NCBI GenBank assembly: GCA_002368805.1
Contig: DFFH01000139.1
Location: 10,753-74,752 of the forward strand
DNA length: 64,000 nucleotides
Reading direction: 5' to 3'
From: Mageeibacillus sp. UBA3781
GTDB lineage: Bacteria > Bacillota > Clostridia > Saccharofermentanales > Saccharofermentanaceae
Positions 18,664 through 26,339 of this stretch are shown piece after piece. Under the pieces are notes generated by a model. The model searched no databases, had not been told where the DNA came from, and was given only the letters and a program-made list of their open reading frames with translations. The translations under genes and the position numbers were made by a program. The stretch's first letter is position 1, and every line of letters starts with the position of its first letter.

Positions 18664-19686
18664 ATGAGAAATATCACACTTGGCAAGACAGGTATTACTA
18701 CTCCTCAGAATGCTTTCGGTGCGCTTCCGATCCAGCGCGTAAGTCAGGATCAGGCGATCAAACTCCTTCGCGCTGCAAAAGATGGCGGGATGACATTTTT
18801 TGATACGGCCAGAGCCTATTCAGATAGTGAAGAGAAGATAGGCGCTGCATTTGAAGGCGTTCGCGACCAGATCTATATTGCGTCAAAGACACAGGCCAAG
18901 ACTCCAGAACAGTTCTGGAAAGACCTGGACACGACGCTTTCCAATCTTCGCACGGACTATCTTGATCTTTATCAGTTCCACTGCGCAAGCCGCTGCTTTG
19001 CTCCCGGAGATGGTACCGGGATGTACGAGGCGATGCTTGAAGCGAAAAAACAGGGAAAGATCCGTCACATCGGCATCACAGCGCATCTGATCGCCGTCGC
19101 GGAAGATATCGTTGTTTCCGGATTATATGAGACTTTACAGTTTCCGTTCTCTTACCTTGCATCCGATAGAGAGATCGAATTGGTGAGATCCTGCGAGAAA
19201 GCCGGTATGGGCTTTATCGCGATGAAAGGACTTGCCGGCGGACTTCTTACCAACAGCCGCGCTTGCATGGCTTTTATGAGCCGGTTTGAGGCACTCCCGA
19301 TCTGGGGGATCCAGAGAGAAGAGGAACTCGAACAATGGCTTTCCTTCTTTAATGATGAAGTAACACTTGATGAAGAGACAAGTGCTTTTATCGAAGAAGA
19401 TAAAAAAGCACTCCAGGGAGATTTCTGCCGTGGCTGCGGATACTGTATGCCATGTACGGCGGGAATCCAGATCAATCAGTGCGCCAGAATGTCCCAGCTT
19501 ATCCGAAGAGCTCCATCCGAGAACTTTAAAGGTGAATTCTGGCAGAAGGAAATGGCGAAGATCGAGGGTTGCGTGGATTGCGGTCTTTGTAAGACCAAGT
19601 GTCCTTATGGCCTGGATACTCCGAATCTTCTGCGGAAAAACCTCACTGATTATAAAAACATCATCAGCGGTGCTGTAGAAGTATAA
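18664..19686 (+). CDS. Aldo/keto reductase with C-terminal 4Fe-4S ferredoxin domain
   Basis: 340 aa. The TIM-barrel part (about residues 1-240) has the AKR tetrad region: FFDTARAYSDSE (Asp and Tyr), ASKT (Lys) and LDLYQFHCAS (His). The C-terminus carries Cys clusters CRGCGYCMPC (about 257-266) and CVDCGLCKTKCPYG, enough for one or two 4Fe-4S centres, as in the ferredoxin-linked AKR branch of anaerobes. It may pass electrons between NAD(P)H, a ferredoxin and a carbonyl substrate, but the substrate is unknown. CTGGAGG precedes the ATG. Confidence 0.9.
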   Translation: MRNITLGKTGITTPQNAFGALPIQRVSQDQAIKLLRAAKDGGMTFFDTARAYSDSEEKIGAAFEGVRDQIYIASKTQAKTPEQFWKDLDTTLSNLRTDYLDLYQFHCASRCFAPGDGTGMYEAMLEAKKQGKIRHIGITAHLIAVAEDIVVSGLYETLQFPFSYLASDREIELVRSCEKAGMGFIAMKGLAGGLLTNSRACMAFMSRFEALPIWGIQREEELEQWLSFFNDEVTLDEETSAFIEEDKKALQGDFCRGCGYCMPCTAGIQINQCARMSQLIRRAPSENFKGEFWQKEMAKIEGCVDCGLCKTKCPYGLDTPNLLRKNLTDYKNIISGAVEV

Positions 19687-19696
19687 GCTCCAAATA

Positions 19697-19751
19697 AAAA
19701 CGCCCGCTTTTCAACTGGCGCAGGTTTTATAGCTTTTCGGCTCGGCGTTTT
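19697..19751. terminator. Weak candidate terminator between converging genes
   Basis: AAAACGCC (19697-19704) pairs with GGCGTTTT (19744-19751) across a long 39-base loop that includes the 3' end of the PHP gene. T-runs exist on both strands, but the loop is unusually large. Confidence 0.3.
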
Positions 19752-20542
19752 CTTGCCACATAATACGAATTCTCCGTAAATCCGAATGACCGCAGGTATT
19801 CCGCTAGCTCTTTGAAATGGATGCAGAGTGTTTCTGATCCGTGCGAATCTGAACCGAGCGAGATGTTTCTCCCGCCCATTTCATAGTATCTGGAAAGGAT
19901 CTCTTTATCCGGAAGGCAATCGGAAAGTCCTTTCTTTCGCATTTTATCGACAGAGCGGGTATTGATCTCCAGACATTTATCCTTGGAAATGATAGCAGAG
20001 AAGAAGCGGTCAAACTCCTCCGGGCACTGCGCATATTTGATCTGCGGCTGCTCGTATGGCGCATATCTGTTGATATAGTCGTAATGGCCTACAATATCGT
20101 AGTTATTGCATTTTTCAGCCATCTCTGCCATTTCTTCGATATATTTTCTATACACGGCAAGCATATCTTCTTCGTAGCATTCACGGAAGAAGTACGGATC
20201 TTTTCCGGCATAGAGATGATTAGAAAGGATCACTTCATCGAAAGGGTATTTCGCGATCATCTCATCGTAAAAACCGCACAGATGCTTCTGATATCCGAGC
20301 TCGATTCCGCAGTACACAGGGAGATCTCCCGCATATTCGCGCCAGGACTTAAATGTCTCGAAGTACTCCGGAATATCAAATATCTGCACTTCGCCGATAT
20401 CGTGCGGGTAATCACCTTCGTAATGCTCCGTAACGGCAACTCCGTTCATTTGAAGTTTTCTGCATGCATCGATCAGTTCTTTTGCCGTCATTCTCGCGTC
20501 TGAACTGAAGTGACTGGTGTGATTATGTGTATCAGTAAACAT
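19727..20542 (-). CDS. PHP-domain histidinol phosphatase (HisJ type)
   Basis: 271 aa. The start MFTDTHNHTSHFSSDA has the first PHP metal motif HxH, followed by VTEHYEGDYP, and later LEINTRS and SLGSDSHGSE, the classical PHP metal-ligand order. It matches HisK/HisJ-type histidinol-phosphatases (last-but-one steps of histidine synthesis) in length and in GDYPHD-like features. No his genes surround it, so another small phosphoester may be the substrate. It diverges from the M18 aminopeptidase over a 102-bp gap with a small palindrome. Confidence 0.82.
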   Translation of the reverse strand: MFTDTHNHTSHFSSDARMTAKELIDACRKLQMNGVAVTEHYEGDYPHDIGEVQIFDIPEYFETFKSWREYAGDLPVYCGIELGYQKHLCGFYDEMIAKYPFDEVILSNHLYAGKDPYFFRECYEEDMLAVYRKYIEEMAEMAEKCNNYDIVGHYDYINRYAPYEQPQIKYAQCPEEFDRFFSAIISKDKCLEINTRSVDKMRKKGLSDCLPDKEILSRYYEMGGRNISLGSDSHGSETLCIHFKELAEYLRSFGFTENSYYVARKRRAEKL

Positions 20543-20568
20543 CTTTACCTCAAATATCTAAATAGTTA

Positions 20569-20585
20569 GTCGTGCTTAACACGAC
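20569..20585. promoter_or_regulatory. Inverted repeat in the PHP/aminopeptidase intergenic region
   Basis: GTCGTG-CTTAA-CACGAC is a perfect 6-bp inverted repeat 8 bp before a candidate -10 TATCAT (20593-20598) for the plus-strand gene. It may be an operator; no regulator can be named. Confidence 0.45.
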
Positions 20586-20644
20586 AATATGGTATCATAT
20601 ATTTGCGTTTTTTGTTTAATATCTTTGTATAAGGAGATGATTAT

Positions 20645-22102
20645 ATGTCCAAAGAAAAAAAGACAGAGAAGGATTTGAAAGAGAAGAAGACCAAGTCCTC
20701 AAAGAAAGAGAAGAAGGAGCTCTTCGCGGAGTATCCGAATCTCTGGGAAAGCCGTTCCCGAGATGATATCGACCATACCATGGCTTTTGCCGAAGAATAT
20801 ATGGCATTCCTTGATATCAGTAAGACCGAGCGCGAGTTCGTGAAGAATGCGATCGAAGCTCTGACAGATAAGGGTTTTGTCGATATCGATACGAAAAAAG
20901 CACTGAAATCCGGAGATAAGGTTTTTTCTTCCATCAAAGGAAAAGGCCTGATGTTTGCTGTTGTCGGTAAAGAAGATGCATTTAAGGGTTTCAATATCCT
21001 CGGCGCGCACATCGACTCTCCGCGTCTCGACTTAAAACCGAATCCGCTCTATGAAGAGGATGAACTGGTATTTTTTAAGACCCACTATTACGGCGGTATC
21101 AAGAAGTATCAGTGGACCACGATTCCGCTTGCGATCCATGGTGTCATCATGAAAAAAGACGGAACCAAGCTCGAAATCTGCGTCGGTGAGAAAGATGACG
21201 ATCCGATTTTTTATATCTCTGATCTTCTGCCGCATCTTGGCTCCGAGCAGATGAGCCAGAAGGCAAATGAATTTATCAAAGGTGAAGATCTGAATGTCAT
21301 GATCGGTGCCAGCAAGCTCCCGGAAGATGATTCCTCCAATGCTTGCAAATACGCGATCTTAAAGCTTCTGAACAATGAATACGGCATTGATGAGAAGGAT
21401 TTTGTTTCTGCGGAGATCGAGATCGTTCCTGCCATGAAGGCAAGAGATGTCGGCTTTGATAGAGCGCTCATCGCAGCGTATGGCCATGATGACAAGGTTT
21501 GTGCTTACCCGGCTCTGATGGCTCTTATGGCGCAGGAAGCTCCGGCAAGAACCTGTGTATGCATGCTTTCCGATAAGGAAGAGATCGGTTCTTACGGTAA
21601 CTCCGGTGCGCAGTCCAGACTCTATGAGAATTTCCTGGTGGAGCTTTTCGCGAAGATCAATGGCGGTTACGATGAACTCGGATACAGAAAGTGCATCGCC
21701 AATACCAAGATGCTTTCCACCGATGTATCCAATGCTTTTGATCCGAAGTATGCCAATGTTTCCGATAAGAGAAATACAGCTTACCTCAATAAAGGCGTTA
21801 AAATGGAGAAATATACCGGCGCCAGAGGCAAGTCCGGCGCAAGTGACGCCAACTCCGAGTTCTTCGCATCGATCCTCCGAATCTTCGCGGAGAACGATAT
21901 CCCGTGGCAGACCGGTGAACTTGGTAAGGTAGATGCAGGTGGCGGCGGAACGATCTCCGCTTATCTTGCAAAACTCGGTATGGAGGTCATCGACTGCGGT
22001 GTTCCGGTACTTTCGATGCATGCTCCATATGAAGTTATCAGTAAGATCGACCTGTATTTCACGTATCTTGCCTATAAATGCTTCATTGAAAACATAAAAT
22101 AA
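20645..22102 (+). CDS. M18-family metalloaminopeptidase
   Basis: 485 aa. Cytosolic dodecameric zinc aminopeptidase that trims acidic or neutral N-terminal residues from peptides. Visible motifs are GAHIDSPRLDLKPNPLYE (read in parts, about residues 119-136), a Lys/Asp-containing YGHDDKVCAYPAL, and SDKEEIGSYGNSGAQS with the Glu-Glu pair. SMHAPYEV near the C-terminus holds the last His ligand. The first 30 residues are very Lys-rich (roughly 15 Lys), an extension not typical of the family. AAGGAGATGATT precedes the ATG. Confidence 0.93.
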   Translation: MSKEKKTEKDLKEKKTKSSKKEKKELFAEYPNLWESRSRDDIDHTMAFAEEYMAFLDISKTEREFVKNAIEALTDKGFVDIDTKKALKSGDKVFSSIKGKGLMFAVVGKEDAFKGFNILGAHIDSPRLDLKPNPLYEEDELVFFKTHYYGGIKKYQWTTIPLAIHGVIMKKDGTKLEICVGEKDDDPIFYISDLLPHLGSEQMSQKANEFIKGEDLNVMIGASKLPEDDSSNACKYAILKLLNNEYGIDEKDFVSAEIEIVPAMKARDVGFDRALIAAYGHDDKVCAYPALMALMAQEAPARTCVCMLSDKEEIGSYGNSGAQSRLYENFLVELFAKINGGYDELGYRKCIANTKMLSTDVSNAFDPKYANVSDKRNTAYLNKGVKMEKYTGARGKSGASDANSEFFASILRIFAENDIPWQTGELGKVDAGGGGTISAYLAKLGMEVIDCGVPVLSMHAPYEVISKIDLYFTYLAYKCFIENIK

Positions 22103-22119
22103 GGCAAAGTTCTTTAATC

Positions 22120-22183
22120 CAAGGATAAATTGCGTTATAATCCTTGTTCGTAGTATGGTAGGTGTGGTACATGGAGTGCCACA
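22120..22183 (+). promoter_or_regulatory. aroF upstream region: -10 inside an inverted repeat, plus 5' UTR hairpin
   Basis: CAAGGAT (22120-22126) and ATCCTTG (22140-22146) flank and overlap TATAAT at 22136-22141. Further down, TGTGGTAC (22163-22170) and GTGCCACA (22176-22183) pair over 8 bp with one G-U and an ATGGA loop, ending 17 bases before the start codon and close to the RBS AGAAGG. Both could regulate aroF, by an operator and by hiding the RBS region respectively. Confidence 0.45.
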
Positions 22184-22199
22184 AGAAAGAAGGTAAAGT

Positions 22200-23222
22200 A
22201 TGATTATTGTTGTAAAACCGGGTGCCAGTGACTCTCAGGTACATGAGATCATTGACGTTCTGGAGAGAAACGAACTGAAGGCGCACGTCTCCGAAGGTGC
22301 CGAGAGATTGATCATCGGTGTTATCGGTGATAAGTCCCGCCTGACTCCGGGTTCCCTCGAAGTCCTTAGCGGCGTTGAGAAGATCGTTCCGATCATGGAG
22401 TCGTATAAACTCGCGTCCCGTCAGTTCCGTCCGGAAGGTACCTCGTTTAATGTAAAAGATCTTACGATCGGCGGAAAGGAACTGGTCATGATGGCCGGTC
22501 CCTGTGCTGTTGAGAGCGAAGAACAGGTAGATGCGGTTGCCTCTAAGATGACAGCATGTGGTGTTAAGGTACTTCGCGGCGGCGCATATAAGCCGAGAAC
22601 ATCTCCGTATGCATTCCAGGGCCTGGAAAAGGAAGGATTAAAGATCCTCCGCCGTGTTGCGGACAGATATGGTCTTTTAGTCATCTCCGAGATCACATCC
22701 GAGAACGATATCGAGTATGCTTCCAATTACCTGGATATCATCCAGATCGGTGCCAGAAATGCCCAGAATTTCCGTCTGCTTTCTGCGGTTGGCAAGTCCG
22801 GTATTCCGGTCATGCTGAAGCGTGGTATTGCGGAAACGATTGATGAGTGGCTGGGTTCTGCCGAGTATATCATGAGCGAAGGCAACTATCACATCATGAT
22901 GTGCGAGCGCGGCATCCGTACATTTGAGACAGCTACACGTTCGACACTGGATATCAGTGCGGTTCCGGTACTGAAAGGAAAGACACATCTTCCGGTCATT
23001 GTTGATCCGAGCCATGCTGCCGGTAAAGCTCAGTATGTACAGCCTCTTGCTCTTGCTGCGATCGCAGCTGGAGCAGATGGTCTTATCATCGAGGTGCATC
23101 CGGATCCGAAGCACGCTCTTTCCGATGCAGCTCAGCAGCTGACGCCGGAAGCTTATGCAGAGCTTGCCCAGCGTGTCAAAGAAATGGCTGAGATCGTTAA
23201 GCGCTCCTATCCTAAGAATTGA
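22200..23222 (+). CDS. aroF: 3-deoxy-7-phosphoheptulonate (DAHP) synthase, type I-beta with N-terminal ferredoxin-like domain
   Basis: 340 aa. It joins PEP and erythrose-4-phosphate in the first step of the shikimate pathway. An N-terminal regulatory ferredoxin-like domain (about residues 1-70) resembles the Thermotoga-type enzyme and is linked to Tyr/Phe feedback in that group. The catalytic barrel has [11 protein letters not shown] (about 101-111), [16 protein letters not shown] (about 126-141), LKRG and VDPSHAAGK (about 265-273). It is a single-gene unit as far as seen. Its TGA stop begins palindromic copy B. Confidence 0.95.
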   Translation: MIIVVKPGASDSQVHEIIDVLERNELKAHVSEGAERLIIGVIGDKSRLTPGSLEVLSGVEKIVPIMESYKLASRQFRPEGTSFNVKDLTIGGKELVMMAGPCAVESEEQVDAVASKMTACGVKVLRGGAYKPRTSPYAFQGLEKEGLKILRRVADRYGLLVISEITSENDIEYASNYLDIIQIGARNAQNFRLLSAVGKSGIPVMLKRGIAETIDEWLGSAEYIMSEGNYHIMMCERGIRTFETATRSTLDISAVPVLKGKTHLPVIVDPSHAAGKAQYVQPLALAAIAAGADGLIIEVHPDPKHALSDAAQQLTPEAYAELAQRVKEMAEIVKRSYPKN

Positions 23223-23354
23223 ACTTATCACAATACGTTATAATTCGTTGATTTCAAGAAAAACCTTTCAAAGCCTCCGCAGGACATCGTCCGAGGACCA
23301 GCAAAGAAAGGTTTTTTCTTGAAACTTGTCAATGCGAACGATTTGTGATAAGTT
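23222..23354 (+). repeat. Palindromic element, copy B, with shared 30-base core
   Basis: The largest copy, about 133 bp. Perfect outer 12-bp arms are AACTTATCACAA (23222-23233) and TTGTGATAAGTT (23343-23354). An inner stem is TTTCAAGAAAAACCTTTC (23252-23269) with its near-perfect complement at 23306-23324 (one extra T). The centre at 23273-23302 is the shared core, here with CATCG between its two halves and perfect GGAC/GTCC and CCTC/GAGG pairing. The T-run in the 3' arm would allow termination of aroF. It directly precedes the T-box leader. Confidence 0.85.
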
Positions 23355-23364
23355 AAAAAAGTAA

Positions 23365-23640
23365 ACACGATGAAGGGGATCAGTAGAGATCTTCATTCTT
23401 CTTATAGAGAACCCGGGACGGTGGAAGCCGGGTAGAAGAGAGGTTTTGAACTCGCCCTGGAGTGTGCTTCCTTGAACTGACAGTAGAGGAAGTCGGAGGC
23501 TCACCGTTATCAGAGAGCAGAATATCAGAAGGGCAAGTGCTTTTCCCGTATTCGATGAGCGCATCCAGGACGGATGAAGTAGAGTGGTACCGCGGAAGTT
23601 GTAGGCTTTCGTCTCTAAGTTAAGAGACGAAGGCTTTTTT
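23365..23640 (+). promoter_or_regulatory. T-box leader, leucine-specific (specifier CUC), controlling leuA
   Basis: Stem I carries the AGUAGA (S-turn) and GAA-CTC loop with the likely specifier CTC (Leu) at 23451-23453. The antiterminator T-box AGAGTGGTACCGCGG is at 23581-23595. The terminator is the hairpin at 23603-23632 (arms around GTCTCT/AGAGAC) followed by TTTTTT. Uncharged tRNA-Leu would favour the antiterminator and switch on leuA. The CTC assignment is by position and agrees with the downstream gene. Confidence 0.92.
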
Positions 23641-23674
23641 GTTTGCCTATATTGATACAAAGGAGGAACGAAGG

Positions 23675-25327
23675 ATGAAATTTGACAAGTATCAAATGCC
23701 GAAAATGATCGATCTGCCGGGCCGGACATGGCCGAATAAGAAGCTAACCAAAGCTCCGATATGGTGCAGCGTCGATCTAAGGGACGGAAACCAGGCACTG
23801 GAAGTCCCGATGGATCTTAACCAGAAGGTCCAGTTCTTCGACTATCTTGTCAAACTCGGTTTCAAGACGATTGAGATCGGGTATCCGGCTGCGTCCGACA
23901 CGGAATATGAGTTTACACGTCATCTGATCGATAATGATATCATCCCGCGTGATGTCACAGTTCAGGTACTGACAATGGCCCGTGAAGATGTTATCCATAA
24001 GACATTTGAGGCCGTAAGCGGCGCACGTTCTGCGATCGTTCACCTGTATAATGCTACATCCAGACTCCAGCGCGAAGTCGTATTCGGCTTTGATAAACAG
24101 CAATGTAAAGAGCTGGCGGTAAAAGGCGCAAAACTGATCCAGGCAGAGATCGATGCTGATGAAAGTAATACTGATTGGCATCTTGAATACTCCCCGGAGA
24201 ACTTCTCCGAGACCGAGCCGGAATTTGCCGTGGAGATCGTCGATGCCGTGCTTGATATCTGGAAACCGACACCGGAGAATAAAGTCATCATTAATCTCCC
24301 GGAAACCGTTGAAATGACGATGCCTAACGTATTTGCCGATATGATCGAGTATTTCTGCACACATACAAAATACAGAGATTCGATCATCGTATCTATTCAT
24401 ACCCATAATGACCGTGGAACAGGTGTTGCTGCTTCCGAACTGGCTCTTCTGGCAGGGGCGGAGAGAGTAGAGGGGACCCTCTTCGGTAATGGTGAAAGAA
24501 CCGGAAACTGCGATATCATCACGCTTGCCATGAATATGTTCATGAATGGCATCGATCCGGAACTGGATTTTTCGGACATGGATGAAGTGATCGATATGTA
24601 TGAAGGCTGCACCGGAATGCGTATCGGAGACCGTCAGCCATGGGCTGGAAGGCTTGTATTTACGGCGTTTTCGGGCACTCACCAGAATGCGATCCAAAAA
24701 GGAATGGAAAATATCAAAGAAAAAAATACATGGTATGTGCCATATCTGCCGATCGATCCGAAAGATGTCGGCCGCAGCTATGATCCGATCATCCGTATCA
24801 ACAGCCAGTCCGGCAAAAACGGCCTGGCATACATCATGGAGCGCAATTATGGATTACACCTGCCGAAATCGTTCCAGAAAGACTTTATGCAGATCGTTAC
24901 ATCCGAATCCGAATCACGTCATAGTGATCTGATGCCGCAGGAACTCTTCGAACTGTTTGATGATGTTTATGTAAATGTTATGACACCATATAACATGATC
25001 GGTTATCGTGAAGAATCTCTTGGTGATAAAAAAGCACACGTCAATGTGAAATTAAAATACGCAGATGACATCATCGAAGTTAACGGAGATGGTATTGGTT
25101 TACTTGATGCGTTCTGTAATGGAATAGAAAAAACTCTGAACATAAAACTGTCCATCAGAATGTATAATGAGCACGCTATTAAGAGCGGATCAGATTCCGC
25201 AGCTATTACATATGTACAGATCGCAGATAAAGATGGTCAGATGCATCTTGGAGCAGGAATATCAAGTTCCGTAACCAAATCATCACTGCGAGCTGTTGTA
25301 TGCGCATTAAATAGAATGATCCGTTAA
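23675..25327 (+). CDS. leuA: 2-isopropylmalate synthase, long (actinobacterial-type) form
   Basis: 550 aa from ATG 23675, which has AAAGGAGG upstream; an in-frame ATG at 23639 lies in the T-box terminator and is rejected. It condenses acetyl-CoA and 2-oxoisovalerate, the committed step to leucine. It shows WCSVDLRDGNQALEVPM (about residues 29-45), IEIGYPA, STHTHNDRGTG-like HTHNDRGTG metal ligands and GNGERTGNCD. A C-terminal LeuA dimer regulatory domain follows from about residue 430, with leucine feedback known for the family. The length matches the Mycobacterium-like LeuA branch. No leuBCD is adjacent. Confidence 0.95.
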   Translation: MKFDKYQMPKMIDLPGRTWPNKKLTKAPIWCSVDLRDGNQALEVPMDLNQKVQFFDYLVKLGFKTIEIGYPAASDTEYEFTRHLIDNDIIPRDVTVQVLTMAREDVIHKTFEAVSGARSAIVHLYNATSRLQREVVFGFDKQQCKELAVKGAKLIQAEIDADESNTDWHLEYSPENFSETEPEFAVEIVDAVLDIWKPTPENKVIINLPETVEMTMPNVFADMIEYFCTHTKYRDSIIVSIHTHNDRGTGVAASELALLAGAERVEGTLFGNGERTGNCDIITLAMNMFMNGIDPELDFSDMDEVIDMYEGCTGMRIGDRQPWAGRLVFTAFSGTHQNAIQKGMENIKEKNTWYVPYLPIDPKDVGRSYDPIIRINSQSGKNGLAYIMERNYGLHLPKSFQKDFMQIVTSESESRHSDLMPQELFELFDDVYVNVMTPYNMIGYREESLGDKKAHVNVKLKYADDIIEVNGDGIGLLDAFCNGIEKTLNIKLSIRMYNEHAIKSGSDSAAITYVQIADKDGQMHLGAGISSSVTKSSLRAVVCALNRMIR

Positions 25328-25349
25328 GACAATTTTATCGTTGGAAATA

Positions 25350-25465
25350 AAATAAAACGCTCCAGAACGGTCATTATAAAAAAGCGTCAATCCTTGCCGC
25401 TGGTCCTCGGAATGAATCCTGCGGAATCGCGTCTACGGATTGCGCTTTTTTACGTGGAGTTATTT
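25350..25465 (-). repeat. Palindromic element, copy C, core in inverted orientation
   Basis: About 116 bp. Outer arms are AAATAAAACGCTCCA (25350-25364) and TGGAGTTATTT (25455-25465), imperfect. The inner stem is AAAAAAGC-GT-CAATCC (25378-25393) with GGATTG-C-GCTTTTTT (25437-25451). The 30-base core at 25399-25428 reads on the minus strand, whereas copies A and B read on the plus strand. T-runs exist on both strands, so it can also end leuA transcripts. It accounts for much of the 331-bp gene-free gap 25328-25658. Confidence 0.8.
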
Positions 25466-25542
25466 CTTGCTTTTTTATTCTGAGTGATATTGAGTAGATA
25501 TGTTAACCTTAAAAATGCTATTATTCTGGTTTTTCTTCTTCT

Positions 25543-25574
25543 CAATTAAACAAAACTGTGATTTTGTTTAATTG
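25543..25574. repeat. AT-rich perfect inverted repeat
   Basis: CAATTAAACAAAA and TTTTGTTTAATTG are perfect 13-bp arms around CTGTGA, in the gene-free stretch between leuA and the next gene. It could be a DNA-binding site or the last hairpin of leuA mRNA; no further gene is visible here. Confidence 0.55.
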
Positions 25575-25633
25575 CATATTATGATTTCAGCTCTTCTGTT
25601 TTTCAAAAATCATCCTCTTCTTCATTAAATGAA

Positions 25634-25660
25634 AAAGGACCATTCATGGAATGATCCTTT
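25634..25660 (-). terminator. Terminator at the stop codon of the minus-strand membrane protein gene
   Basis: In the minus-strand RNA AAAGGATCATTC pairs with GAATGGTCCTTT (one G-U), followed by a U-run. The stem overlaps the TAA stop. Confidence 0.8.
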
Positions 25661-26204
25661 ATACAGGTTCTTGTGATTCTTGTGTTTCAGATGTATTTGA
25701 TGGAATCGGAGTGACATTTTGCACATCCGGTGCCTCGGCGACGATCGTTGTTTCTGTAGCGAACGGATCGCTCTGTGTTAATTCATTGATTTTATTTACG
25801 CCGACCATCTGTTTGTATTCGCTGTAATCGATCTTCGGAGAGATCCAGCGGTACGTCATGATCAATGCGAGAATAACGATTCCTGCAATCAGAAGCTTTC
25901 TGATAATCAGTAAGGATCTTTCTTTTCGATATTTACGATCTACATATTCTTTGGTAGTATATCCGACCAGAACATATACCTTATGGATAGACTTCCTTTT
26001 CGGCATTCTTCTCCGCTCAGCGATCTTGGCCTTGATGCGGTTCCTGATTGAATCCGGAAGTTTCTTGAAGTAATTCACGGTAGTTCTTCCCAGGAAACTG
26101 AAAAACCCGCCGACAGACATGCCATCACCCGCTGTTGTTTCGGGTGTTTCATCGATCCACTGTTCCTGATCAGGTTGTTCGTAATAGCTTCTTTCTTCTT
26201 CCAT
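25659..26204 (-). CDS. Single-pass membrane protein, unknown function
   Basis: 181 aa from ATG 26204, preceded by AGGAG; an upstream in-frame ATG overlaps that site. The acidic N-terminus (about 30 residues) leads to a strongly basic stretch rich in Lys/Arg (about 50-75). One hydrophobic helix follows at about residues 105-122 (LLIAGIVILALIMTYRW). The outside tail of about 60 residues is rich in Ser, Thr, Pro and Glu. No family recognised. It diverges from lexA over 135 bp; TGC-TATAAT (extended -10) lies just upstream. Whether the nearby SOS box also affects it is open. Confidence 0.65.
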   Translation of the reverse strand: MEEERSYYEQPDQEQWIDETPETTAGDGMSVGGFFSFLGRTTVNYFKKLPDSIRNRIKAKIAERRRMPKRKSIHKVYVLVGYTTKEYVDRKYRKERSLLIIRKLLIAGIVILALIMTYRWISPKIDYSEYKQMVGVNKINELTQSDPFATETTIVAEAPDVQNVTPIPSNTSETQESQEPV

Positions 26205-26270
26205 TTGTCTCTCCTGTATCATGAAGATTATAGCACATAATTCTCTGCGCCGTATTTCATTTTAATAATG

Positions 26271-26310
26271 CGAACAATCGTTTGACACTCTCAATCTATA
26301 ATGGTAAGAT
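26271..26310 (+). promoter_or_regulatory. lexA promoter with SOS box
   Basis: CGAACAATCGTTTG (26271-26284) is a Gram-positive LexA site (CGAAC, four bases, GTTYG). It overlaps the -35 TTGACA (26282-26287). With TAAGAT at 26305-26310 the spacing is exactly 17 bp. LexA binding would block its own transcription. Confidence 0.85.
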
Positions 26311-26339
26311 TGTTATAAATAACATACGGAGGGTGATTT

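Noticed and set aside
19697..19751. GC-rich stem after the aldo/keto reductase as another copy of the palindromic family
   Set aside because: It lacks the TCCGCAGGA/TCCGAGGAC core; only an ordinary weak convergent terminator is plausible.
23336..23349. Second SOS box suggested by CGAAC near 23336
   Set aside because: The right half does not match GTTYG and the bases belong to the arm of palindromic copy B.
26282..26302. lexA promoter built from TTGACA and TATAAT (26297-26302)
   Set aside because: Only 9 bp separate the boxes; the same -35 with TAAGAT at 26305-26310 gives the correct 17 bp.
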